Source: Floridanema evergladense
Lineage (GTDB): Bacteria; Cyanobacteriota; Cyanobacteriia; Cyanobacteriales; Aerosakkonemataceae
DNA: 64,000 bases
Assembly (NCBI RefSeq): GCF_041929205.1
Contig: NZ_JBHFNT010000048.1
Reading direction: 5' to 3' (one strand)
Numbering within the stretch: the stretch's first letter is position 1; every line of letters starts with the position of its first letter. The notes below the pieces were generated by a model. That model saw only the letters and a list, made by a program, of their open reading frames with translations. It ran no database searches and had not been told where the DNA came from. Position numbers and translations under genes: made by a program. This document shows positions 7,609 to 15,575 of the stretch, one piece after another.

Positions 7609-9144
7609 ATGATTGAGGTAGAAGTCCATAATTCATTGCGAGCATTCCTTAGAGAGTGTAAAGAGACATACTGGCCCCACCATTTAACTATGGCTAGATT
7701 GGTGGCTCGTGCCTTACGATTGGAAAGAAGTGCTTTGATTCAAGTGGGCGCTCCCACTTCGGCAAATGTCCGCTATCGTCTAAGTTATTTAGCACCTGCT
7801 TTAATGTGGTCTGGGCCAGTAATTGTGGTAGCGACGGAAGCAGTACAGCAGCGACTCCTCAAGGTAGAAATTCCCCAATTACAAGGTTGGTTAACTACGG
7901 AAAAGGAAATTTTTGTTGGTGATGCTCTCCCCGATCGTAACTTTACTGGGTTGTTAATTACTTCGCCGAAAGCTTGGTTGAGCGATCGCCTCACCACAAA
8001 AACTCAGTTCGGTCACGGTATCCCCACTATCCTCGATGGTGTAGATGATTTGGAAACTTGGACGCGCCAACAGTTAACCGCTACCATTACTCCTAGCGAT
8101 TGGGAAGATTTGATCCAAGCTTTTCCCCATCGCATTGAGGCAATCCGAAATGCTAAGGTACAACTAACCAAGGAAATTTTCCAGCATCCTGCTAATCCCT
8201 ACGAATGCTATTTGTTGGAAAGTGAAGAAAAACAGGTTCTAAATTATTTATTTACTGTTTTAAGTCTAGACCAGCAAGATTCTGCTACATTTTCCAGTTT
8301 GCCAACTAATTGGCAGAAATTTTGGCTCATATTTACTACCCCTGGACAAATGTATTGGGCGCAAATTGCCCGGAGTCAAGGTTTATTTACTGTTTACTGC
8401 GGTCCGATCGAAGTCGCAACTCCATTAAAACCTATCTGGCTAGAGCAACCTGTAGTTTTAATTGGTGGCGCTTTGGAGTTGGAAGCGGTTTCCCCCATCT
8501 ATCGCCAGCAGTTAGGATTAGGAGATTTAACTTGTTTGAAGTTTTCTTTGGATCGTCAAACCGAACTAATTCAGCTTTACGTGCCAGATAGTTTCCCGCT
8601 ACCAAATACAGCCCAGTTTCAAGCTGCGTTATTACAAGAAATTCGCAGATTGTTAGTAGTTAGTGTTGTGGTAGAAGGATTGACGGTACTTTTGGTTAGT
8701 GATGTGCCGCTAAAAGCTCAAGTTGGCGCAGAAATTGCCGCTGAGTTTGGTTCGCGAGTCCAAGTAGAAAAAACTTGTTTGGATGACAATGGAATTTTGG
8801 TGGCTGGCTGGGAATTTTGGCTGGAACACCAAGATGTTTTACCTGCGCCTCACCTGTTGTTGATTGCCACTTTACCAATTCCTTCTTTGGAAAATCCTTT
8901 AGTAGCTGGTCGAGTGGCTAATTATAAACAACAGCATCAAGATTGGTTTCGCTTGTATTTGTTGCCAACTGCTTTGAATGTTTTGCAACGAGCGATCGCA
9001 CCTGTTCGCACCACTCAAGGCGTAGTAGCTCTACTCGACAGTCGCACCATTCACCGCAGTTACGGTCAACAAGTCCTCACCGCCTTAAGCCCTTTCGCCC
9101 GCATCAACTATTTAGACCCTAACTTGTTTTCCTCAGAGAGTTAG
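7609..9144 (+). CDS. DinG/XPD-like helicase relative with degenerate ATP site
   Basis: 511 residues. The C-terminal third looks like the second helicase domain of DinG-type proteins: a LPIPSLENPL segment, a conserved-looking FRLYLLPTALNVLQRAIAPVRT stretch in the place of motif VI, and VVALLDSR near the end. At the expected Walker A position (~45-60) the sequence is QVGAPTSANVRYR instead of GxGxGKT, and no DEAH box is evident. I infer a helicase fold that has lost ATP hydrolysis, or a cyanobacterial clade annotated as helicase by homology. The start has no clear Shine-Dalgarno site because a heptad repeat abuts it. Confidence 0.65.
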   Translation: MIEVEVHNSLRAFLRECKETYWPHHLTMARLVARALRLERSALIQVGAPTSANVRYRLSYLAPALMWSGPVIVVATEAVQQRLLKVEIPQLQGWLTTEKEIFVGDALPDRNFTGLLITSPKAWLSDRLTTKTQFGHGIPTILDGVDDLETWTRQQLTATITPSDWEDLIQAFPHRIEAIRNAKVQLTKEIFQHPANPYECYLLESEEKQVLNYLFTVLSLDQQDSATFSSLPTNWQKFWLIFTTPGQMYWAQIARSQGLFTVYCGPIEVATPLKPIWLEQPVVLIGGALELEAVSPIYRQQLGLGDLTCLKFSLDRQTELIQLYVPDSFPLPNTAQFQAALLQEIRRLLVVSVVVEGLTVLLVSDVPLKAQVGAEIAAEFGSRVQVEKTCLDDNGILVAGWEFWLEHQDVLPAPHLLLIATLPIPSLENPLVAGRVANYKQQHQDWFRLYLLPTALNVLQRAIAPVRTTQGVVALLDSRTIHRSYGQQVLTALSPFARINYLDPNLFSSES

Positions 9145-9234
9145 CTATAATTATAGTTTTGTCAAGTACAAACTTGTCAAAGTCAATAAAGGTTATCATT
9201 AAGCCAAGGCATAGCATTCTTGGAGCGAGCAGTT

Positions 9235-9447
9235 ATGGGTGAAGCAAAAAGACGTAAGGAAGCTCTAAGGGAACAATACGGCAAAGAAGCTAACATAGCT
9301 CCCTGGTTTCCTGTAACTAAAACTCAAGCACAACAATTTGTTAAGTGGACAAGCCGAGGCTCATGGATTGGGATCGGTCTTTTAGTTGTTGTTTGGGTAA
9401 GCGTCCGGTTTATTGGCCCTGCTTTGGGTTTGTGGCAAGTTAACTAG
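9235..9447 (+). CDS. DUF2839-type small membrane protein
   Basis: 70 residues from the ATG at 9235; an in-frame TTG 15 bases upstream is less likely. The start MGEAKRRKEALREQYGKE is characteristic of the cyanobacterial DUF2839 family, followed by one strong transmembrane segment (WIGIGLLVVVWVSVRFIG). Function is unknown. The basic N-terminus should stay cytoplasmic. Confidence 0.8.
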   Translation: MGEAKRRKEALREQYGKEANIAPWFPVTKTQAQQFVKWTSRGSWIGIGLLVVVWVSVRFIGPALGLWQVN

Positions 9448-9769
9448 AATCTGATAGGCGTTGCGACTCTTAGATCTGGGACAAGTGTTATAGACAACAA
9501 ACAAAGTTAAGTTTTCATGACATCGGAGATCGATGTATCTCGCAAGAATGAACTATATGCGGTCTCAAAGCGTCTAGGATTACTGTGGCTTAGCTGGGAA
9601 TGTCGTTCCTGATACGACCAAAAAATAATCGTTCAGTTAACTTTAAAGCAAACCTACAAGTTGCCTGGTTGGAAAGTTGTTTCAAATTCACGATCTGGAG
9701 CAGAATAGACCAAATGTTAAGAAAATCTAAAATAGGTTTAAAATTAGGTGTGGTGGCTGGAGGATAACA
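9448..9769. other. Intergenic region, no supported gene
   Basis: 322 bases upstream of the next gene. The minus-strand 80-residue ORF at 9590-9832 overlaps the following real gene and has no motif. The only clear signal is a GGAGGATAACA ribosome binding site at the right end. Confidence 0.5.
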
Positions 9770-10117
9770 GTGTTTATCAGACTTGCAAAACAACATTCGC
9801 AGTTTGTCCAAGATCTGGTGATGAATCTTCAAGCATTGGCGATCGTGCTGGAGCGCAGAGGTTATTTAGCCTCTTGCTATACCTGCGGCGATCAGATGTC
9901 TAGCGCATCTTTTATGGTCAGTTTGGGAGATAATCACCTAATTAGATTTTTGGTGTCAGATTATGGCATCACTTGGACGGAGATGCGAGACGATCGAGAA
10001 TTGATGAAGCTAGAGGGTGCAGAAGCGATCGCTCAGCTACAAGAACTCGCCAATTTGCTCAAATATCAACCCGAATCCACTTCGTCTTACACTGCGACGG
10101 TAGCACAAACCATCTAA
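9770..10117 (+). CDS. DUF1815-like cyanobacterial protein
   Basis: 115 residues starting at a GTG preceded by GGAGGATAACA, an excellent Shine-Dalgarno site. The sequence MFIRLAKQHSQFVQDLVMNLQ, then LERRGYLASCYTCGDQM and FLVSDYGITWTEMRDD, resembles a short cyanobacterial family I recall as DUF1815. It contains a CYTC pair and no membrane segment. Function unknown. The last ~15 residues (QPESTSSYTATVAQTI) are low complexity. The family label is from memory and should be treated as tentative. Confidence 0.75.
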   Translation: MFIRLAKQHSQFVQDLVMNLQALAIVLERRGYLASCYTCGDQMSSASFMVSLGDNHLIRFLVSDYGITWTEMRDDRELMKLEGAEAIAQLQELANLLKYQPESTSSYTATVAQTI

Positions 10118-10278
10118 GCAGGTTCGAGAAGCAGATTCTACAGGTGAGCCAGAACTTTACACCATCTAAAGTTTAGTGCGATCGGTTAGACGCTGAAACA
10201 ACTCCCTCAGCTTCACTGAACTGCTAATCTAAAAATTGAGATGTTAGTTCAATTGGCAATTTTAGCCTGCTGTTTAAT

Positions 10279-11181
10279 ATGAGCGTTCCTGATTCGGGAT
10301 GGCAACACCATTTTGTAGAGACTAATGACATTCGCTTGCATTGCGTGACCCAAGGTGAAGGAGAATTAGTAATTCTTTTGCATGGGTTTCCAGAGTTTTG
10401 GTACTCGTGGCGGCACCAAATTCCTGTGTTAGGACGTTACTTTAAAGTGGTGGTTCCAGACCTGCGAGGCTACAACTACTCAGATAAGCCAGCGAGTGGC
10501 TATGATTTGGACACGCTAAGCGCAGATATTCGCGGTTTAATCGAGCGTTTTGGCAAAACTCGCGCTCACATCGTCGGACATGATTGGGGTGGAGCGATCG
10601 GTTGGCACTTAGCACAGAAATTTCCTGAATGTATCGATCGATTAGCCATTCTCAACGCACCTCACCCAGAGCAATTCGTCAAAAACTTAATCGGTAACAT
10701 CGACCAATTGCGTCGTACTTGGTTCTTGCTATTATTTCCGATTCCAGCACTCCCAGAATGGTTAATTCAACACAATCTGAAAACTTTTGTCCGCAACCTG
10801 TTTCGAGAACACGCCATTCGCAAAGCACCCTTCACGACTGAAGTCATGAATATTTACCAAAATGCTTTAGCAAAACCCCTTGTTTTAACAGCTGCAATTA
10901 ATTATTATCGCCAAATGCTCTCACCCCAAGCTTGGTTACAGCATCGAGAAGAACAAACTAAACTAATCACAGTTCCTACTCTGGTGCTTTGGGGTGAAGA
11001 GGATGCTTTCTTAAGCAACAAACTTACCCAAGATTTAGACCAATTAATTGCCGCACCCTTTCAACTCAAATTTATTCCCAATTGCGGACATTGGATTCAG
11101 CAAGAAGCTCCCGACACAGTAAATAGAGAATTGTTGAAATTTCTGCGATCGACTGAAAAATTGTTTATCAAGAAAAGGTAA
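10279..11181 (+). CDS. Alpha/beta hydrolase, epoxide hydrolase-like
   Basis: 300 residues with the full alpha/beta-hydrolase signature: oxyanion motif HGFPEFW (H35-), nucleophile Asp102 in GHDWGG, acid Asp242 in WGEEDAF, and His271 in NCGHWIQQE. The Asp nucleophile within HDWGG and the HGFPE motif are typical of soluble epoxide hydrolases and haloalkane dehalogenases; a lid tyrosine pair (NYYRQ, ~209-210) favours epoxide hydrolase. Cytoplasmic, no signal peptide. The natural substrate is unknown. A strong terminator follows, so the gene is probably monocistronic. Confidence 0.85.
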   Translation: MSVPDSGWQHHFVETNDIRLHCVTQGEGELVILLHGFPEFWYSWRHQIPVLGRYFKVVVPDLRGYNYSDKPASGYDLDTLSADIRGLIERFGKTRAHIVGHDWGGAIGWHLAQKFPECIDRLAILNAPHPEQFVKNLIGNIDQLRRTWFLLLFPIPALPEWLIQHNLKTFVRNLFREHAIRKAPFTTEVMNIYQNALAKPLVLTAAINYYRQMLSPQAWLQHREEQTKLITVPTLVLWGEEDAFLSNKLTQDLDQLIAAPFQLKFIPNCGHWIQQEAPDTVNRELLKFLRSTEKLFIKKR

Positions 11182-11203
11182 AGTTCGTAAAAATAAGTTT
11201 AAG

Positions 11204-11232
11204 AAAGACTGAGACTTTGGCTCAGTCTTTTT
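11204..11232 (+). terminator. Rho-independent terminator
   Basis: AAAGACTGAG and CTCAGTCTTT form a perfect 10-bp stem around a 7-base loop, ending in a T run. It starts 22 bases after the hydrolase stop codon. Confidence 0.9.
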
Positions 11233-11650
11233 AGTCAAAATCGAAAAATTTATCTGAGGTTTGCTATTAATTTGCCTTTAACTTTTACTCACATGGTTCT
11301 GCTTGGTAAAGCTCTTGTTAGTTAGTAATATCCAGAAAAAATCTCCGTACTTTACCTTCAACTGGTAGAAATTTTAACTATAAAGTTAAGTTACTACTCA
11401 GGGAGTCAGGAAGTTGCTTGGTTTATATTATAAAGTGAGGCATTTTAATAGATCGTTAATAGAGCGAAGCTAATTCTGGGTTTGGCAATAACCGCTAACT
11501 TAAGCTTTTAGTAGCCGTCATTAAATAAGCAAGCAAACGCAACAATAAAATAGTCCTGAATGTAATCTCAGATTGAATATCTGGAAAATTACGGTTAATC
11601 TGGATATGTCAAAAGGGATGCACTTACTATAATCTAAACGTACTTAAATT
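11233..11650. other. Intergenic region with a promoter-like site
   Basis: About 420 bases without a gene. A TATAAT hexamer at 11628-11633 sits 17 bases before the FHA gene's ATG; no good -35 box is visible at the right spacing, so the promoter call is weak. Nothing else stands out. Confidence 0.4.
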
Positions 11651-12379
11651 ATGGAACTAGAAAAACGCCTTGGTCTATACCAAGTGTTTCTCAAAATTTA
11701 TGAACATAATCGTGGTCTGCTGGATGAGATTCTCCAATTAGAGAATCTGCCATTTCCTTATTTAAGCAGTCGAGTTCCAACTTATATCCAGGGTGTTGTG
11801 CAGGAGCAAGAAGTTTACCTGATCACTAATTTAGTGAGCGGGAACACGCAAACTCTGTTTCAGCCACAAAAGATTTGGATTATAGGACGCGATCGCTGTT
11901 TAGCCTTAAGATTAAGAGATCGATGGATTTCGCGCCAACACGCAGCAATTCAATATGTAGAAGCTGAAGGATTCTACTTAATAGATCTCAATAGTACTAA
12001 TGGAACATTTATTAACGGCGAGCCAGTTTTTCATCCTCAGCTACTCAAAGACGGCGATCGAATTCGGCTGGGAAGCTTGACAATTTCCTTTTTCTTAGCG
12101 CAAACAGCGCAAAAGTTGGAGCCAATTTCCTCCGAAATAGTAGCGCAAATGAAATTGCCATTAAATCATTGCGAAGTACCTAAGCCAGAAAATCCACCAG
12201 CGAAGATCGAGGGAGAGAACAAAGCTGAGTGTAATGTAGATAAGGATACTTCAGTTCATCAAAGGCAAAAACCATTTCTTGGGGAAGAAACTTCGCCATC
12301 TACTGTGCTTAATTTAAGTTCAACTCAGCAAGCAGAAATTCTCGATCGCTTTCTCACTAGTCGGCAAACTTCCGCGTAA
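11651..12379 (+). CDS. FHA domain protein
   Basis: 242 residues. An N-terminal helical region (~1-50) precedes a forkhead-associated domain at ~75-148, with the phosphothreonine-binding landmarks GRDR (79-82), SRQH (94-97) and NSTNGTFINGE (114-124). FHA domains bind phosphothreonine peptides, so the protein probably acts in Ser/Thr-kinase signalling. The C-terminal ~90 residues are polar and probably disordered (Glu/Lys/Pro-rich). No kinase gene is nearby. It is convergent with recA, with a perfect palindrome between them. Confidence 0.88.
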   Translation: MELEKRLGLYQVFLKIYEHNRGLLDEILQLENLPFPYLSSRVPTYIQGVVQEQEVYLITNLVSGNTQTLFQPQKIWIIGRDRCLALRLRDRWISRQHAAIQYVEAEGFYLIDLNSTNGTFINGEPVFHPQLLKDGDRIRLGSLTISFFLAQTAQKLEPISSEIVAQMKLPLNHCEVPKPENPPAKIEGENKAECNVDKDTSVHQRQKPFLGEETSPSTVLNLSSTQQAEILDRFLTSRQTSA

Positions 12380-12401
12380 AATTTTAGAGAAAATTACAAC
12401 A

Positions 12402-12427
12402 TAGGGGTAATTCATGAATTACCCCTA
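12402..12427. repeat. Perfect 26-bp palindrome
   Basis: TAGGGGTAATTCA is followed directly by its exact reverse complement. It sits between the convergent FHA and recA genes and may act as a bidirectional terminator, although there is no T run. Similar palindromes are interspersed in cyanobacterial genomes. Confidence 0.85.
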
Positions 12428-12454
12428 CGCTGTGACGAGAGTCACTTAATTAAA

Positions 12455-13561
12455 TTAGTCGTCTATATCAACAACCTCATCTTCTTCCTCAATATCGCTT
12501 GGGTGTGCCACTGAATTAGCAGAGACAACAGCACCTTTATCGAGCTTTTCCCGAATTTCTTGCTGTATTGTTTTAGCCAACTCAGGATTTTCATCCAAGT
12601 ATTTAATAGTATTGTCTCGCCCTTGACCAATATTATCGCCGTTGTAGCTGTACCAAGCGCCTTTGCGGTTAATTACGCCAGTTTCCTCGGCAATATCGAC
12701 AATACAACCCATTGTCGAAATGCCTTTGCCAAAGATAATATCAAACTCGGCAATGCGGAACGGAGGCGCAACTTTGTTTTTGGCAACTTTAACTTTAACG
12801 CGAATCCCAAACTCGTCGGTGCCTTTTTTCAAAGTTTGAATCCGCCGAATGTCAAGTCTGACGGAAGCGTAGAACTTCAGCGCATTACCACCTGTAGTAG
12901 TTTCTGGATTACCGTAAGTAACGCCGATTTTTTGCCGCAATTGGTTGAGGAAAATGACGGTACAGCCAGATTTGCCGATATTACCTGTAATTTTCCGCAA
13001 AGCTTGGCTCATTAAGCGAGCTTGTAAACCTACGTGAGCATCGCCCATGTCGCCTTCAATTTCGGCGCGAGGTACTAAAGCGGCTACTGAGTCTATTACT
13101 ACAACATCAACTGCTGCCGATCGCACTAACTGATCGACGATTTCTAACCCTGCTTCACCAGTATCGGGTTGCGAAACGAGTAAATTTTCAATATCCACGC
13201 CTAGCGCTGCCGCGTAGGTGGGATCTAGGGCGTGTTCTGCGTCTACGAAGGCAGCAATTCCACCTGCTCTTTGCACTTCTGCGATCGCGTGTAGCGCCAC
13301 CGTCGTTTTCCCCGAACTTTCTGGGCCATATATTTCTATTACCCGCCCTTTGGGTAAGCCACCACCCAAAGCTAAATCTAATGTTAACGAGCCACTGGGG
13401 ATGGTTTCCACTCTCATGCGAGTGGCATCTCCCAAACGGACGATCGCCCCTTTACCGAATTGACTCTCTATTTGTTTAAGTACTAGGTTTAGGGCTTTTT
13501 CCTTGCCAGCAATATTTTGGGCTTTTTCCTTGCCAGCGATATCATTTGATGCAATAGTCAT
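12455..13561 (-). CDS. recA: RecA recombinase
   Basis: 368 residues. Walker A is GPESSGKT (79-86), and the RecA signature ALKFYASVRLDIRR is present with the acidic tail EEEDEVVDIDD. RecA forms filaments on single-stranded DNA, promotes strand exchange and, in SOS-bearing bacteria, LexA cleavage. The N-terminus contains an 8-residue tandem duplication (IAGKEKAQN then IAGKEKALN), encoded by a near-perfect 24-bp DNA repeat. It is transcribed divergently from xseA, sharing a ~206-bp control region with an inverted repeat. Confidence 0.98.
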   Translation of the reverse strand: MTIASNDIAGKEKAQNIAGKEKALNLVLKQIESQFGKGAIVRLGDATRMRVETIPSGSLTLDLALGGGLPKGRVIEIYGPESSGKTTVALHAIAEVQRAGGIAAFVDAEHALDPTYAAALGVDIENLLVSQPDTGEAGLEIVDQLVRSAAVDVVVIDSVAALVPRAEIEGDMGDAHVGLQARLMSQALRKITGNIGKSGCTVIFLNQLRQKIGVTYGNPETTTGGNALKFYASVRLDIRRIQTLKKGTDEFGIRVKVKVAKNKVAPPFRIAEFDIIFGKGISTMGCIVDIAEETGVINRKGAWYSYNGDNIGQGRDNTIKYLDENPELAKTIQQEIREKLDKGAVVSANSVAHPSDIEEEDEVVDIDD

Positions 13562-13613
13562 TACCGCGCCTCTAGGGTTAGGAGGATTAAAAACTGTTGG
13601 TCTGGAAGTCTGG

Positions 13614-13638
13614 ACTAGAACAGATATACTATTCTAGT
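13614..13638. promoter_or_regulatory. Inverted repeat in the recA-xseA control region
   Basis: ACTAGAA and TTCTAGT are exact reverse complements separated by 11 bases, 53 bases upstream of the recA start. The symmetry suggests an operator for a dimeric regulator. It does not match the published cyanobacterial LexA box closely, so the regulator is unknown. Confidence 0.4.
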
Positions 13639-13767
13639 TTAGAATTTCCCAGTGAGAACGTCCAAAATTTGACTAATCTAAATAGTTAAGACGTTTATTT
13701 AATTGGGAGTCTAGCATCCCAGAGGAATCTGGTGCTTTAAGCTTTTTTAAGTTCGCCTTGAGACGAT

Positions 13768-15036
13768 ATGAGTTCAAACCTTTCCCATAATCTCATACTA
13801 GAAACAGCCTTATCAGTGGACGGAATCACCGACTACATAAAGGAATTGCTGGAAGAAGACGCAAATCTCACGCAGGTTTGGGTGTACGGAGAAGTTTCTA
13901 GTGCTAGTCAACATCCTAAAGGGTTATTTTTCACCCTGCAAGACTCGGAAGGTACAGCATCGATTCGCTGCGTAGTTTGGGGTAATTTAGTGAAAGAGTT
14001 GGTACAAATGCCCAAAAAAGGCGAACAAGTGCTGGTTTTGGGTAGTTTGAGTGTATTTCAGCAGCGGGGAGAATATCAACTGCGAGTTTGGCAAGCTTTG
14101 CCAGCTGGGGAAGGTTTACAGGCGTTACGCTTTCAGCAGTTGCGAAACCGTTTGCAGGCGGAAGGGTTGTTTGATGAGGAAAGAAAGCGATCGCTTCCTC
14201 CCCATCCCCAAACGATCGCAGTTGTGACTTCGCCGCAAGCAGCTGCTTGGGGAGATATTCAAAAGACTCTGAAACAGCGTTATCCTGGTTTGCAGGTGTT
14301 GTTGTCTCCAGCGATCGTGCAGGGAGAACAAGCACCAGATTCGATTGTAGCGGCGATCGCCAGAGTTGAAAAAGATAGTCGAGCCCAGGTGATAATTTTG
14401 GGGCGTGGTGGTGGTTCAGTTGAAGATTTGGCTTGTTTTAATGATGAAAGAGTGGTGAGAGCGATCGCTTTTTCTTCCATTCCCATTGTCACAGGAATTG
14501 GGCATGAAAGAGATGAATCTTTGGCTGATTTAGCAGCTGATTTTGCCGCCCACACTCCCACAGCAGCAGCAGAAATTGTGGTTCCTGAATTAGCTGATTT
14601 AATTATTGAGCATCAAGAAAGAGTTGTGCAGTTGCAGACGTTGATTAATCAGCAAATTCAAAGGGAGGGAAGTAGACTTTTGTTATTACGAAATCGGTTG
14701 CGGCGTTTGCAGATTGATCGGGATATTGAGGAGAAAGGGCGATCGCTTTCTTGGTTACAGCAAAGGTTAATTCAAGCAACTAATCAGCAGTTTGAAACAG
14801 CTAATCAGCGTTGTCAATTGTTACAGCAAAAGTTGGCAACTTTAGATCCAAAATCGGTTTTACAAAGAGGTTATGCTGTGGTAAGAAATCAGGCGGAATG
14901 TATTGTAAAATCAGGTGAAGGTTTGCAGGTTGGGGAGGAGTTATTGATTCAGTTGGGAAAGGGAAAGGTTAAGGTTGAGGTGAGAGAGGTTTTAAAAGAT
15001 TTGAAACCGCAGAGACGCAGAGGACGCAGAGGGTAA
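13768..15036 (+). CDS. xseA: Exodeoxyribonuclease VII large subunit
   Basis: 422 residues. The N-terminal OB-fold (VWVYGEVSSASQHPKGLFFTL) is followed by the nuclease domain with IAVVTSPQAAAWGD, IILGRGGGSVEDLACFND and TGIGHERDESLADLAAD, all hallmarks of XseA, then a long coiled coil (~280-370). With XseB it degrades single-stranded DNA into oligonucleotides. The extreme C-terminus (LKPQRRRGRRG) is encoded by a CGCAGAG-type repeat that appears to have replaced or extended the native tail. xseB follows after ~210 bases of repeat-rich DNA. Confidence 0.95.
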   Translation: MSSNLSHNLILETALSVDGITDYIKELLEEDANLTQVWVYGEVSSASQHPKGLFFTLQDSEGTASIRCVVWGNLVKELVQMPKKGEQVLVLGSLSVFQQRGEYQLRVWQALPAGEGLQALRFQQLRNRLQAEGLFDEERKRSLPPHPQTIAVVTSPQAAAWGDIQKTLKQRYPGLQVLLSPAIVQGEQAPDSIVAAIARVEKDSRAQVIILGRGGGSVEDLACFNDERVVRAIAFSSIPIVTGIGHERDESLADLAADFAAHTPTAAAEIVVPELADLIIEHQERVVQLQTLINQQIQREGSRLLLLRNRLRRLQIDRDIEEKGRSLSWLQQRLIQATNQQFETANQRCQLLQQKLATLDPKSVLQRGYAVVRNQAECIVKSGEGLQVGEELLIQLGKGKVKVEVREVLKDLKPQRRRGRRG

Positions 15037-15226
15037 TTTGGAGACTGGAGAAGAGTAGTTTTTATAGTTCATGAAAGTCTCTGGTAAAGGTCGAAGTATA
15101 TAATTATTTCATCTGCGTTCATCTGCGTTTATCTGCTTTCATCTGCGTTAAAAAAAAGATTTGCGATTTTTGCAAAGTCTTTATTTTATTGAACCGCGAA
15201 GACGCGAAGAGCGCGAAGAGAAGAGG
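15003..15226. repeat. Repeat cluster at the 3' end of xseA
   Basis: Three arrays: ACGCAGAGG-type units at 15003-15035 overlapping the xseA stop; four CATCTGCGTT decamers at 15110-15149; and CGCGAAGA-type units at 15191-15226 just before xseB. All are low-complexity interspersed repeats of a kind common in filamentous cyanobacteria. Confidence 0.8.
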
Positions 15227-15244
15227 AAGAAAGAGGTTTTTTTG

Positions 15245-15496
15245 ATGAGTAAGTCTATTCGGAAAGAGTCGGAAGATGTTTTGCTGCAACAGGGTTTTAA
15301 TTATGAGGAAACTGTGGCGAGGGTTGAGGAAATAGTCGCGGAAATTGAGTCGGGAGAGTTGGAGTTGGGGGAAGTGTTTGAGGAGTTTGCGATCGCAGTT
15401 GAAGCGTTACTTAAATGTCAGAATTTTCTAGCACAAAAGAAGCAAAAAGTCAATTTACTAATCGAAACTTTAGAAGATGAAACAGAAACTTTTTGA
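15245..15496 (+). CDS. xseB: Exodeoxyribonuclease VII small subunit
   Basis: 83 residues from the ATG at 15245, which follows an AAAGAGG ribosome binding site; a longer reading frame begins upstream but runs through repeat DNA. The NYEETVARVEEIVAEIESGELELGE stretch is the XseB signature: a small helical hairpin protein that binds the XseA coiled coil in several copies. Length is normal for the family. Confidence 0.93.
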   Translation: MSKSIRKESEDVLLQQGFNYEETVARVEEIVAEIESGELELGEVFEEFAIAVEALLKCQNFLAQKKQKVNLLIETLEDETETF

Positions 15497-15575
15497 AACA
15501 ATTTCATTACCCAACAGAAAAGTTAATGCTAACATCTGTTGTTCATCTGTAGTTAAAAATGCCAAAGAAATCAGA

